This document shows, one piece after another, positions 8,823-18,239 of a stretch of DNA of 64,000 nt (positions are counted from its first letter, which is position 1; the number at the start of each line of letters is the position of its first letter). The notes beneath the pieces are model-generated. The model saw only the letters and a list, made by a program, of their open reading frames with translations, did no database searches and was not told the origin of the DNA. The stretch comes from an uncultured Acetatifactor sp. (lineage in GTDB: Bacteria > Bacillota > Clostridia > Lachnospirales > Lachnospiraceae): contig CANQUQ010000002.1 in assembly GCA_947627115.1 (NCBI GenBank), forward strand, positions 62,001-126,000, in the 5' to 3' direction. A program made the translations under genes and the position numbers.

Positions 8823-10901
8823 CTATGATTTTTTTGACAATTCCGACAAAACGTTATATCCGCACTGTTCATCCGCACACACCAGCTTGTTTCCCTTGTG
8901 CAGAAGCAGATTCCCGCATCTGGGGCATTTTTCTGAGGAGGGTCTCTGCCAGACCATGAAATCGCAGTCGGGATTGTCTATGCAGCCGTAATACTTGCGC
9001 CCCTTTCTGGTCTTCTTGAGCACAATGTCCTTGCCGCATTTAGGGCAGGCGACGCCGATCTTTTCAAAATAGGGCTTGGTATTGCGGCACTCAGGGAATC
9101 CGGGACATGCCAGAAATCTGCCGTGGGGACCGTATTTGATCACCATCCGGCGGCCGCAGAGCTCGCACACCTCGTCGCTGACTTCGTCGGCGATCGTCAC
9201 CTCTTCCAGGTCCTTCTCCGCCTGTTTTACGGCCTCATCCAGATCCGGATAAAAGTTGGAGACGATCGTTTTCCACTTTACGGTGCCTTCCTCCACACCG
9301 TCCAGCAGCGCCTCCATATTTGCGGTGAAATTCACGTCCACAATAGACGGGAATGCGGTCTTCATCATATTGTTCACCACCTCGCCCAGCTCTGTCACGT
9401 AGAGGTTCCGGTTCTCCTTCGCCACATAGCGCCTTGCAAGGATCGTGGTGATGGTGGGGGCATAGGTACTGGGGCGGCCGATTCCCAGCTCCTCCAGCGC
9501 CCGTACCAGAGAGGCCTCTGTGTAATGGGCAGGCGGCTGGGTAAAGTGCTGCCTGGGCTCAAAGGAGACAAAGGAGAGCTCGCTGTCCTCACTCAGCTCG
9601 CCGGTGAGGCTGTTCTCCTCCTCCCCGTCATCCTCCGACACATATACGCTCCTGTATCCGTCGAACTTCCGGCTGGAGGCCGCCAGGGTAAACACATTGT
9701 CCGCCGCCTGCAGCTTCACCGAGGTAGTCTCATATTTTGCCGCGCTCATGCGGCTGGCCACAAAGCGCTTCCAGATCAGCTGGTATAGCCGGAACAGGTC
9801 CCTGGGCATCTGTTCCTTGACGGCTGCCGGCATTCTTTCCAGAGAGGTGGGACGAATGGCCTCGTGGGCGTCCTGGATCTTTTGACCGCCGCTCTTCCTG
9901 GAAAATTCCGAAGCCAGATACTCCTCCCCGTAATGGGCGCGGATGTAATCCGCCGCCATCCTCTCCGCCTCCTCGGAAACGCGGGTGGAATCGGTACGGA
10001 GGTAAGTGATGAGTCCCACCGTTCCCTCTCCCTTGATATCCACGCCCTCATAGAGCTGCTGGGCCAGGCGCATGGTCTTCTGCGTGGAAAAATTCAGCGA
10101 CTTGCTCGCCTCCTGCTGGAGGGTGGACGTGGTAAAGGGCAGGGGCGGCTTCTTGATCCGCTCGCCCTTTTTGATCTCGGTCACGGAAAATTTTGCTCCC
10201 TTCAGCGAATCCGTGATCTGGCGCACCTGCGCTTCGCTCCTGATAGGACGCTTTTCCTCGGTCGTTCCGTAATATCTCGCGCAGATCGGTCTTTTCTCTC
10301 CCCTGACGTTCAAATTGACATCCAGGGTCCAGTACTCCTCCGGAATAAAGGCGTTGATCTCCTCCTCCCTGTCACAGATGATGCGAAGCGCCACGGACTG
10401 CACTCTGCCGGCGCTCAGTCCCCTCTTGATCTTGGCCCACAAAAGCGGCGAGATGCGATAGCCCACCATGCGGTCCAGCACCCGGCGCGCCTGCTGGGCG
10501 TCCACCAGATTCATATTGATCTCCCTGGCGTTCTTCAGAGATTCCTTCACCGCATTCTTGGTGATCTCGTTGAACGTGATGCGATAGACCTTCTTATCTT
10601 CCAGTTTCAGGGCATAATACAAATGCCAGGATATGGCCTCCCCCTCCCGGTCGGGGTCGGTCGCCAGATATATCTTTTCGGCCTTTTTCACTTCCCTGCG
10701 CAGATTGGCAAGGACATCTCCCTTTCCGCGGATCGTGATATATTTCGGATCATAGCCGTGCTCCACGTCTATTCCCAGAGAACTTTTCGGCAGATCCCGC
10801 ACATGTCCGTTGCTGGCGGCCACCTCATAATTGGGGCCCAGAAATTTTTTGATCGTCTTCACCTTTGCGGGTGACTCCACAATCACCAGATATTTCGCCA
10901 T
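8823..10901 (-). CDS. topA: DNA topoisomerase I
   Basis: TopA relaxes negative supercoils by cutting one strand through a phosphotyrosine. The 692-residue protein begins with the Toprim domain (MAKYLVIVESPAKVKTI) and has the DPDREGEAISWH metal motif. The catalytic tyrosine lies in GLITYLRTDSTRVS. Three C-terminal zinc ribbons follow (CELCGRRM..., CPKCGKDI..., CPRCGNLL..., about 579-690). An ATG three codons upstream is less likely, because AAAGGATG is spaced for the ATG at 10901. It is followed directly by the codY promoter. Confidence 0.97.
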   Translation of the reverse strand: MAKYLVIVESPAKVKTIKKFLGPNYEVAASNGHVRDLPKSSLGIDVEHGYDPKYITIRGKGDVLANLRREVKKAEKIYLATDPDREGEAISWHLYYALKLEDKKVYRITFNEITKNAVKESLKNAREINMNLVDAQQARRVLDRMVGYRISPLLWAKIKRGLSAGRVQSVALRIICDREEEINAFIPEEYWTLDVNLNVRGEKRPICARYYGTTEEKRPIRSEAQVRQITDSLKGAKFSVTEIKKGERIKKPPLPFTTSTLQQEASKSLNFSTQKTMRLAQQLYEGVDIKGEGTVGLITYLRTDSTRVSEEAERMAADYIRAHYGEEYLASEFSRKSGGQKIQDAHEAIRPTSLERMPAAVKEQMPRDLFRLYQLIWKRFVASRMSAAKYETTSVKLQAADNVFTLAASSRKFDGYRSVYVSEDDGEEENSLTGELSEDSELSFVSFEPRQHFTQPPAHYTEASLVRALEELGIGRPSTYAPTITTILARRYVAKENRNLYVTELGEVVNNMMKTAFPSIVDVNFTANMEALLDGVEEGTVKWKTIVSNFYPDLDEAVKQAEKDLEEVTIADEVSDEVCELCGRRMVIKYGPHGRFLACPGFPECRNTKPYFEKIGVACPKCGKDIVLKKTRKGRKYYGCIDNPDCDFMVWQRPSSEKCPRCGNLLLHKGNKLVCADEQCGYNVLSELSKKS

Positions 10902-10984
10902 AATGTGCATCCTTTCCCGTCATTTCCGTTAAAAGCATGTCTGCAGACCCACCCAGGAACGTCTGCAAAAAGTAATCGTGAAAC

Positions 10985-11013
10985 ACTATACACCAAAATA
11001 ATTGCCTGCGCAA
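10985..11013 (-). promoter_or_regulatory. Predicted SigA promoter of topA
   Basis: TTGCGC (11008-11013) lies 17 bases from TATAGT (10985-10990), which is preceded by TG as in an extended -10. The expected leader is about 75 bases. Confidence 0.6.
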
Positions 11014-11070
11014 GTTTTTTATAAATTTTTTAGGGAAGCCTCCTTTTCCGGCAGCGGGGCGCGTCAGTGC

Positions 11071-11103
11071 AAAAAAAGACGCTGCAAGCCTGCGGCTTCC
11101 AGC
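11071..11103 (-). terminator. Terminator of the tRNA-Glu transcript
   Basis: GCTGGAAGCC pairs with GGCTTGCAGC around a three-base loop with one mismatch. A seven-T run follows on the minus strand. It lies about 34 bases past the tRNA 3' end. Confidence 0.75.
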
Positions 11104-11136
11104 ATCGTAAGGGTTGGGCTATTCTCTTCGGTATAA

Positions 11137-11208
11137 CAGCTGATAGGGGAATCGAACCCCTGTTTCCGCCGTGAGAGGGCGGCGTCTTAACCGCTTGACC
11201 AATCAGCC
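11137..11208 (-). tRNA. tRNA-Glu (anticodon CTC)
   Basis: The minus strand folds as a cloverleaf. The acceptor is GGCTGAT pairing with ATCAGCT. The anticodon stem CCGCC/GGCGG encloses the loop CTCTCAC, with anticodon CTC. The T arm is AGGGG-TTCGATT-CCCCT. CCA is not encoded. It reads GAG codons. It stands alone between polC and topA, with its own promoter and terminator. Confidence 0.95.
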
Positions 11209-11258
11209 TTGAGCGGCACCTTTGTTTTGTGCCCGTACCGCATCGGCAGTACTTGCTT

Positions 11259-11287
11259 ATAATAATACATGTCCAAAGAAAATGCAA
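11259..11287 (-). promoter_or_regulatory. Predicted promoter of tRNA-Glu
   Basis: TTGCAT (11282-11287) and TATTAT (11259-11264) are 17 bases apart and about 50 bases upstream of the tRNA 5' end, in the gap after polC. Confidence 0.5.
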
Positions 11288-11330
11288 GCACTTTTTTCAA
11301 TTTTATTTCGGGTCCTCAGCATCCGCACGG

Positions 11331-14300
11331 TCACAGGTCGAACAGGCTCAGCTGGTTGGACTCCGGCAGATCGCCCAGAAGATTCAGGGTATCCAGCATA
11401 TCCACAACGGTCTTGGAGACCTTGGTCCGCTCCCTGAAATCGTCCTTTGACAGGAACGGGCCGTCCTTGGCCGCCTCCATGATGGCATCCGCCGCCTTTT
11501 CTCCCAATCCCTCAATACTGTTGATGGACGGCATCAGCTTGCCGTCGATGATCTGAAAGTTCCGGGAGTGGGCGCGGAAGATATCAATGGGCATGAACTC
11601 ATAGCCGCGGGCATACATCTCCTGGACCACTCTCATGCTGTTGTACGTCTTCTCCTCCTTGTCGCTCAGGGGCGCCGCTCCGCTCTCCTTGTTCGAGGCA
11701 GCGCTCATCCGCCGCCTGTATTCCGCCATCAGAGGTTCCAGCCTTGCCTTTCCCTGGCACATGGTCTCATAGGAAAAGGCCTTGGCCCGTATGCCGAAGT
11801 AGGCGCCGTAGTATGCCAGAGGATAATGTATCTTGAAATAGGCGATGCGCCAGGCCATCATCACGTAAGCGGCGGCATGGGCCTTGGGGAACATATACTT
11901 GATCTTTTCGCAGGACCAGATGTACCAGTCCGGCACGTTATGCTCCTGCATATTTTTCTTCCACTCCGGCCACTTGTCGCATTTCCCCTTGGCCACCGTC
12001 CCCTTTCTCACAGCCTCCATGATCTTAAATGCCGTCTCCGACTCCACGCCCATCTGGATCAGATAGGTCATGATGTCGTCCCTGGTACAGATAGCTGTGG
12101 AAATCGTGGCCTTTCCCTCCTGAATCAGAGTCTGCGCGTTGCCCAGCCACACATCCGTGCCGTGAGCCAGGCCCGCAATGCGGACCAGGTCGGAAAATGC
12201 CTGCGGCCTTGTATCGATCACCATCTGCATGGCGAAATCCGTACCGAATTCGGGAATGCCCAGCGCTCCCAGCTTCGTGCCGCCGATCTGATCGGGGGTA
12301 ATGCCCAGCGCCTCCGTGTTCTGGAACAGGGACATAACATCCTTTCCGTCCAGCGGGATCGTCAGCGGGTCCACACCTGTCATATCCTGCAGAGCGCGGA
12401 TCATAGTGGGATCTTCGTGTCCGAGTATGTCCAGCTTCAGAAGATTGTGATCGATGGAGTGATAATCAAAATGGGTGGTGATAATGTCCGTCTCCATGTC
12501 GTTGGCGGGATGCTGTATGGGAGTGAACGAGTTGATGTCCTGTCCCAGAGGCAGGACCACCATCCCTCCGGGATGCTGTCCGGTGCTTCTGCGCACTCCT
12601 GTGCATCCCGCGGCAATCCTGTCGATCTCACTTCCCCGCTTGTGTATTCCCTGCTCTTCAAAATACTTGCGCACATATCCGTAGGCCGTCTTATCCGCCA
12701 GTGTGGCGATGGTCCCCGCCCGGAAGGTCTGACCGGCGCCGAAGATCACCTCCGTGTACTTGTGGGCCTTTGACTGATACTCACTGGAGAAATTCAGGTC
12801 GATGTCCGGCTCCTTATCTCCCTTGAATCCCAGGAAAGTTTCAAACGGTATGTCAAAGCCATCCTTGTGAAGGGGCTCCCCGCAGACGGGACAGCTCCTG
12901 TCCGGCATGTCCACGCCCGCCTTCCCCGCGTAGGCCTTCACCTGCTCACTGTCAAAATCCGCATAGTGGCATTTGCTGCAGTAATAGTGGGGGCTCAGCG
13001 GATTGATCTCCGTGATGCCCGACATGGTCGCCACAAAGGAGCTTCCCACGGAGCCTCTTGACCCCACCAGATAGCCGTCCTCCACAGACTTCCACACTAA
13101 TTTCTGGGCAATGATATACATCACCGCGAACCCGTTGCCGATGATGGAGCGGAGCTCCCTATCCAGTCTCTCCTCCACAATATCCGGCAGATCGGGGCCG
13201 TAGATCTCATGGGCCCTGGCATAGCAGATATCCTTCAGGGTCCTGTCGCTGTCCGCAATGACCGGCGGGCATTTGTCGGGACGCACGGGCGAAATCGTCT
13301 CCACCATATCTGCGATCCGGTTGGTATTCTCTACCACCACCTCATAGGCCTTGTCGCTGCCGAGGTAGGAAAACTCCTCCAGCATCTCGTCGGTGGTGTG
13401 CAGATACAGCGGCGCCTGGTCGTCGGAATCGTTGTAGCCCCACCCCGCCATGATGATGCGGCGGTAGATCTCATCCTCAGGATCCAGGAAATGCACGTCG
13501 CAGGTGGCCACCACAGGCTTGTTGAACTGCTCGCCCAGCTTCACGATCCTGCGGTTGATGTTCCGGATATCCTCCATGGAGTTCACGCTCCGCACCTTCT
13601 CGGAGGCGATCATGAACTTGTTGTTGGCGCAGGGCTGGATCTCCAGATAATCGTAGAAATTCACCAGCCTTGCGATCTGCATGTCGCTCTGGCCGTCAAG
13701 GAGCGCCCTGTACAGTTCTCCCGCCTCGCAGGCGCTGCCGAGTATCAGGCCGTCCCTGTATTTCATCACCAGGCTCTTTGGGATCCTGGGGTGGCGGTTG
13801 GCATAATAGGTCAGATGAGATTCGGAGATCAGCCGGTACAGATTGATGCGGCCCAGGTCGTTCTTGGCAAGAATGATGGCATGATGGGTGGGCGATTTCC
13901 GCACCAGCTCCACACCGTCCCTTGCCATATCGTTTATCTGAGCCAGCGTGTGGATCTTCCGCTCTCCGAGCATCTGGATGAAGCGCACAAAGATCAGCGC
14001 GGTGCACTCCGCGTCATCCACTGCCCGGTGGTGATGATCCAGCGAAATATGCAGAGTCTTCGCCACGGCATCCAGAGTATGCTTCGCCTGATTCGGCAGA
14101 AGTATTCTGGCGATCCCCACGGTATCCACATAGGTGAATTCCCCGGAGAATCCCTGTCTTGCGGCGTTCTCCCGGATAAAGCTCATATCAAAGCTGGCGT
14201 TGTGGGCTACCAGCACGCAATTTCTGCAAAATTCCAGGAACTGAGGCAGCACCTCCTCTATGGCCGGCGCATCCGCCACCGTTTCGTCGCGAATACCGGT

Positions 14301-15878
14301 CAGCTTTTCGATCTCATAGGGAATGGGGACCTTAGGGTCTACAAAGGAGGAAAAACGGTCCACAATATTTCCGCCGCTGACCTTCACCGCACCGATCTCG
14401 ATGATCCTGTCATTTACCGGGGAAAAGCCTGTGGTCTCGATATCGAACACCACAAAATCCTCCTGCAGGTCATTTCCCCGGTCATTGGTGACGATCTCCT
14501 TCAGGTCATCCACCAGATAAGCTTCCACGCCGTAGATGATCTTAAAGAAATCCTGCCTGTCCGGATCCTCCTCGCCGTTTTCCTTGCGCCTTTTCCTTTC
14601 TGCCGCCCACAGCTCCTCCCACACATGGTTCGCATCCGTGAAGCCCTGGACTACTCCGTGATCCGTGATCGCGATCGCCTTATGGCCCCATTGATAGGCC
14701 CGTCTCACAATATCCGAGGCCTCCGACACACCGTCCATATCGCTCATCTTGGTATGACAATGAAGCTCTACCCGCTTATGGGCGGCGCTGTCCATGCGCA
14801 CACTGGTGAAGTCAGAGATCTTTTTGATGCCGTACACTGCCCCCACTGTCAGCTCGTGATCAAATTTGTCCATGGAGACCGTGCCCTTCAGCTTAAGAAA
14901 AGCTCCCGGCTTTATGTCCCCGGTCAATTCCTTCACCTGCTCGTTGTGCACGAACAGCTTGACGGTCATAGTGTCCGTAAAGTCGCTGATATCAAATATC
15001 AGTATGGTCTTTTCGTTCCGGATCTCCCGGCAATCCACCTTCAGCACCTTCCCGCGGATGGTCACATCCCCGATCTCGCCGATGATATCCTCGATAGAAA
15101 TGGCATCGTCCTCAAAGTCCCGCCCGTAGATCATATCCTTTCCGGCAGACCGCTTGAGGGGGCGCCGCTTTTCTCCTAAGCTCTTCTTTGCCGTATTGTC
15201 CGCACCGTCAGGCCGTTCCTCAACGTCCCCGTCTCCACTCCCGGAGACGGCTGCGGAAGCCGCGGAAGCATTGCGCTCCGGTGTCCCGCCGTCGGAACCG
15301 CCGGTGCGATGGCGGATCTCGTCTACCTTTTTCTGGATCCTCGCCCTGTCGTCCTCGGCAAATTTTCCGGTCTCCGCCTCCCGATAGACGATCTCCGGCG
15401 TCACATTCAGTCCGCAGCGCTCCACGAGAATCTTTTCCAGCACGCGGATCAGCTCCCCCGCCTTGCTTCTGTTGGGCACCGTGTCCTCGACGGCGATCCG
15501 GATCCGTCCCGGCTGAGGATAGGTTATGTCGGCGGTTCGGAAGGCATTATATTCAATATGACTGTATTCCAGCAGCTCAGCCAGTATGCTCTCCCGGTAG
15601 ACATCCATCAGGTTTTCGGGCGTATACTGGGCCGACAGCTCAAATTTCTCCTGGATCTGCACCGTCAGGTCATACCCCGGAAAGAGCTGCCTTTTGATCT
15701 CCGTTTCCGCCGCCCGGATGTCCTCCTTCGAGATCAGTCTCGTGCTGAACAGGTAAATGCGCAGGGAACCCCTGCGCCTGGAGGAGGATACCCGATCCAC
15801 GGCGGCCTGCTCCAGCCTGTCATGAAGGGGATTCTCTATTTTTAATGTAGGAAAAACTTCAAAAAACGGTTTCGACAT
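11331..15878 (-). CDS. polC: DNA polymerase III alpha subunit, PolC type
   Basis: PolC is the replicative polymerase of low-GC Gram-positives, with built-in proofreading. The 1515-residue protein has an N-terminal region and an OB-fold domain, then a PHP domain (VELHCHTKMSDMDG, about 372). The inserted DEDDh exonuclease (FVVFDIETTGFS, about 478) follows. The polymerase core contains a four-cysteine zinc element (CSKCHYADF and CPVCGEPLH, about 968 onward). The extreme C-terminus QLSLFDL is a beta-clamp binding motif. It is slightly longer than the B. subtilis protein, because of a Gly/Ala/Ser-rich linker near 200-240. It lies ten bases after ispG, in one operon. Confidence 0.98.
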   Translation of the reverse strand: MSKPFFEVFPTLKIENPLHDRLEQAAVDRVSSSRRRGSLRIYLFSTRLISKEDIRAAETEIKRQLFPGYDLTVQIQEKFELSAQYTPENLMDVYRESILAELLEYSHIEYNAFRTADITYPQPGRIRIAVEDTVPNRSKAGELIRVLEKILVERCGLNVTPEIVYREAETGKFAEDDRARIQKKVDEIRHRTGGSDGGTPERNASAASAAVSGSGDGDVEERPDGADNTAKKSLGEKRRPLKRSAGKDMIYGRDFEDDAISIEDIIGEIGDVTIRGKVLKVDCREIRNEKTILIFDISDFTDTMTVKLFVHNEQVKELTGDIKPGAFLKLKGTVSMDKFDHELTVGAVYGIKKISDFTSVRMDSAAHKRVELHCHTKMSDMDGVSEASDIVRRAYQWGHKAIAITDHGVVQGFTDANHVWEELWAAERKRRKENGEEDPDRQDFFKIIYGVEAYLVDDLKEIVTNDRGNDLQEDFVVFDIETTGFSPVNDRIIEIGAVKVSGGNIVDRFSSFVDPKVPIPYEIEKLTGIRDETVADAPAIEEVLPQFLEFCRNCVLVAHNASFDMSFIRENAARQGFSGEFTYVDTVGIARILLPNQAKHTLDAVAKTLHISLDHHHRAVDDAECTALIFVRFIQMLGERKIHTLAQINDMARDGVELVRKSPTHHAIILAKNDLGRINLYRLISESHLTYYANRHPRIPKSLVMKYRDGLILGSACEAGELYRALLDGQSDMQIARLVNFYDYLEIQPCANNKFMIASEKVRSVNSMEDIRNINRRIVKLGEQFNKPVVATCDVHFLDPEDEIYRRIIMAGWGYNDSDDQAPLYLHTTDEMLEEFSYLGSDKAYEVVVENTNRIADMVETISPVRPDKCPPVIADSDRTLKDICYARAHEIYGPDLPDIVEERLDRELRSIIGNGFAVMYIIAQKLVWKSVEDGYLVGSRGSVGSSFVATMSGITEINPLSPHYYCSKCHYADFDSEQVKAYAGKAGVDMPDRSCPVCGEPLHKDGFDIPFETFLGFKGDKEPDIDLNFSSEYQSKAHKYTEVIFGAGQTFRAGTIATLADKTAYGYVRKYFEEQGIHKRGSEIDRIAAGCTGVRRSTGQHPGGMVVLPLGQDINSFTPIQHPANDMETDIITTHFDYHSIDHNLLKLDILGHEDPTMIRALQDMTGVDPLTIPLDGKDVMSLFQNTEALGITPDQIGGTKLGALGIPEFGTDFAMQMVIDTRPQAFSDLVRIAGLAHGTDVWLGNAQTLIQEGKATISTAICTRDDIMTYLIQMGVESETAFKIMEAVRKGTVAKGKCDKWPEWKKNMQEHNVPDWYIWSCEKIKYMFPKAHAAAYVMMAWRIAYFKIHYPLAYYGAYFGIRAKAFSYETMCQGKARLEPLMAEYRRRMSAASNKESGAAPLSDKEEKTYNSMRVVQEMYARGYEFMPIDIFRAHSRNFQIIDGKLMPSINSIEGLGEKAADAIMEAAKDGPFLSKDDFRERTKVSKTVVDMLDTLNLLGDLPESNQLSLFDL

Positions 15879-15888
15879 GACTTCCCTC

Positions 15889-16947
15889 TCAGTCCGCTCT
15901 CCAGTTGTCCAGCTCCTCCTTCAACACGGAGAGGAGCTGTTCCTCCGGCACCTTTCGAATGATCCTGCCCTTTTTGATCAGAAGACCTTCTCCCCGGCCT
16001 CCCGCGATCCCTATGTCTGCCTCTCTGGCCTCGCCGGGGCCGTTCACCGCGCAGCCCATGACGGCCACCTTGATATCCAGCGGGTAGTCCTGCACCAGCC
16101 TTTCCACCTGGGACGCCAGCCCGATCAGGTCGATCTGCGTCCTGCCGCAGGTGGGACATGACACCACCTCTATGCCGCCCTTTCTCAGCCTCAAAGTCCT
16201 GAGGATCAGCTTTGCCGCACCGATCTCTTCCACCGGATCTCCCGTCAGAGAGACCCGGACCGTATCGCCGATCCCGCGGTTCAATATCAGTCCAAGGCCC
16301 ACGGCGGACTTAATGCTGCCGCTCAGGACCGTACCGGACTCGGTAATGCCCACGTGGAGCGGATAACGCGTCTTATCCGCCAGCAGCTCATGAGCCTCCA
16401 CGCACATAAGCACATCGGAGGATTTGATGCTGATCACAAGATTATCATAGCCCTGATCCTCGATCATGCGCACCTTGTCCAGGGCGCTTTCCACGATTCC
16501 CTGTGCGGTAACGCCCCCATATTTCTCCAGAATATCCTTCTCCAGGGAGCCGCTGTTGACACCGACCCGTATGGGGATGTCCCTCTCCCTTGCCGCTTCC
16601 ACCACCGCCCTCACATTTTCAGGTCCGCCGATGTTGCCGGGATTGATGCGGATCTTGTCCGCGCCGTACCTGATGGCTTCTATCGCCATCCTGTAGTCAA
16701 AATGAATGTCCGCCACCAGGGGGATATGTATCTGCTTTTTGATCTGTGCCAGAGCCTTCGCGGCGTCCGAATTGGGCACCGTGCAGCGGACGATCTCGCA
16801 GCCCGCCTGCTCCAGCCGCAGGATCTGCGCCACGGTGGCCGCCACATCCTCCGTTCTGGTGTTCGTCATGGACTGGATCGCAATGGGATTCCCGCCGCCT
16901 ATCACTCTGTCGCCTATCCGCACTTTACGGGTGTTCTCTCTGTACAT
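15889..16947 (-). CDS. ispG: 4-hydroxy-3-methylbut-2-enyl diphosphate synthase
   Basis: IspG is an iron-sulfur enzyme of the methylerythritol phosphate route to isoprenoids. It converts 2-C-methylerythritol cyclodiphosphate to HMBPP. The 352-residue protein has the TIM-barrel N-terminal part and the cluster ligands in VVSCPTCGRTQ and MGCAVNGPGEAREADIG. GGAAAGGAAG precedes the ATG. It is the short bacterial form without an insert domain. The polC gene follows. Confidence 0.97.
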   Translation of the reverse strand: MYRENTRKVRIGDRVIGGGNPIAIQSMTNTRTEDVAATVAQILRLEQAGCEIVRCTVPNSDAAKALAQIKKQIHIPLVADIHFDYRMAIEAIRYGADKIRINPGNIGGPENVRAVVEAARERDIPIRVGVNSGSLEKDILEKYGGVTAQGIVESALDKVRMIEDQGYDNLVISIKSSDVLMCVEAHELLADKTRYPLHVGITESGTVLSGSIKSAVGLGLILNRGIGDTVRVSLTGDPVEEIGAAKLILRTLRLRKGGIEVVSCPTCGRTQIDLIGLASQVERLVQDYPLDIKVAVMGCAVNGPGEAREADIGIAGGRGEGLLIKKGRIIRKVPEEQLLSVLKEELDNWRAD

Positions 16948-17030
16948 AAAGGCTTCCTTTCCCGCCGCGGCATGTTTCCGCCGCCTGTTCTCTCCGCGCT
17001 GCCCGCCCGGAGTCTGCTTGTATGTATATT

Positions 17031-17059
17031 ATGATAATGGATAGGAAAGAAATGTGCAA
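17031..17059 (-). promoter_or_regulatory. Predicted SigA promoter of ispG-polC
   Basis: TTGCAC (17054-17059) and TATCAT (17031-17036) are 17 bases apart. The promoter lies just after the dprA stop and gives a leader of about 75 bases. Confidence 0.6.
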
Positions 17060-17063
17060 GGCA

Positions 17064-18200
17064 TCAAAATGACAAATTGCGGCAAAAGCATCCGGGGCTG
17101 ACCTGTACCGCCAGCTTTTTCATACACAGACCCACCAGGCAGACATTCAGATTGATGTCACGATACTGTTCCGGCAGTCTCTCCCGAATCTCTCCGGCAG
17201 TCCCCGGCGTCAGCTCCAGCGCATCATAGACGGCCGCCAGCTCCGGCGAAAGATCCGCGGGAGCATCTGCTTCTGCCGCGCCCGCGAAGGGATCCTGCGG
17301 CCCGACGCTTCCTCCCCGCCTCTTCAGAAGATCCTCCAGCAGATCTTCGGGATTCAGCAGCGGGACGGCCCCCTGGCGGATCAGGCGGTTACACCCGTCG
17401 CTTAGCCTGTCGGTAATGCGTCCCGGCACTGCGTATACCTCACGCCCCTGCTCCAGCGCCATATCCACCGTGATCAGCGTGCCGCTCTTCTCCCTCGCCT
17501 CCACTACCACCACCACATCCGCCAGACCGCTGACGATGCGGTTGCGGGGCGGAAAATTCCGGGACAGCGCAGGTGTCCCAGGAGGATAGGAAGACATCAG
17601 GCAGCCCTGCCGCGGAAGCATTTCATAGAGTCCTCTGTTCTGGGCCGGATAACAGATATCCACGCCGCAGCCCAGTACGGCACAGGACCGGCCTCCCGCG
17701 TTCAGCGCCGCCTGCTGACTGATTCCGTCAATGCCTCTCGCCATACCGCTGACCACAGTGACGCCGTTTCTTCCCAGCGCCTCTCCAAGCTTTTCCGCCA
17801 CAAATCTCCCGTACTGCGAACAGTCTCTTGCCCCGATGACGGCTGCCGCCGGCCCTTCGTCCGGGAGCTGTCCCCTGACGAACAATCCGTAGGGGGCATC
17901 GGGGATCTCCCGCAGCCGCCGGGGATATTCCCCATCCGCCAGAGTGACCAGCCGGATCCCCTGCCTCTGCAGCTCTGCGTATTTCTCCCGCGGTCTGTAC
18001 CCTTCCGTGTATTGTTCCAGTGCTTCCGCCTGCCTGGCGCTGAGCACCTGTCTCCATCGGTCCCTGCCCGCATGATAGACCCTCTCCGCGCTTCCGCACA
18101 ACTCTATCAGCCTGCACAGCCTTCTGTTGCCTATTCCCGGAAAGCCGCACAGCCAGAGCACATAGGGCTTATCCTCGTTCCCGCTCATTTCCTGTTCCAT
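17064..18200 (-). CDS. dprA: DNA processing protein DprA
   Basis: DprA binds incoming single-stranded DNA during transformation and loads RecA. The 378-residue protein has the Rossmann-like DprA domain, with GMARGIDGISQQAAL, AVLGCGVDICYP and FPPRNRIVSGLADVVVVVEA. A helix-bundle N-terminus and a winged-helix C-terminus flank it. GGAGG is spaced for the ATG at 18200 rather than for the one four codons upstream. It lies 39 bases after comM. Confidence 0.96.
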   Translation of the reverse strand: MEQEMSGNEDKPYVLWLCGFPGIGNRRLCRLIELCGSAERVYHAGRDRWRQVLSARQAEALEQYTEGYRPREKYAELQRQGIRLVTLADGEYPRRLREIPDAPYGLFVRGQLPDEGPAAAVIGARDCSQYGRFVAEKLGEALGRNGVTVVSGMARGIDGISQQAALNAGGRSCAVLGCGVDICYPAQNRGLYEMLPRQGCLMSSYPPGTPALSRNFPPRNRIVSGLADVVVVVEAREKSGTLITVDMALEQGREVYAVPGRITDRLSDGCNRLIRQGAVPLLNPEDLLEDLLKRRGGSVGPQDPFAGAAEADAPADLSPELAAVYDALELTPGTAGEIRERLPEQYRDINLNVCLVGLCMKKLAVQVSPGCFCRNLSF

Positions 18201-18239
18201 TGCGCCTCCCATTCCGCCGAGATTTTTTTCCGCATCCGC

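Noticed and set aside
11030..11103. Small RNA or riboswitch near the tRNA
   Set aside because: The structure is a simple stem followed by Ts just past the tRNA-Glu, so a terminator explains it.
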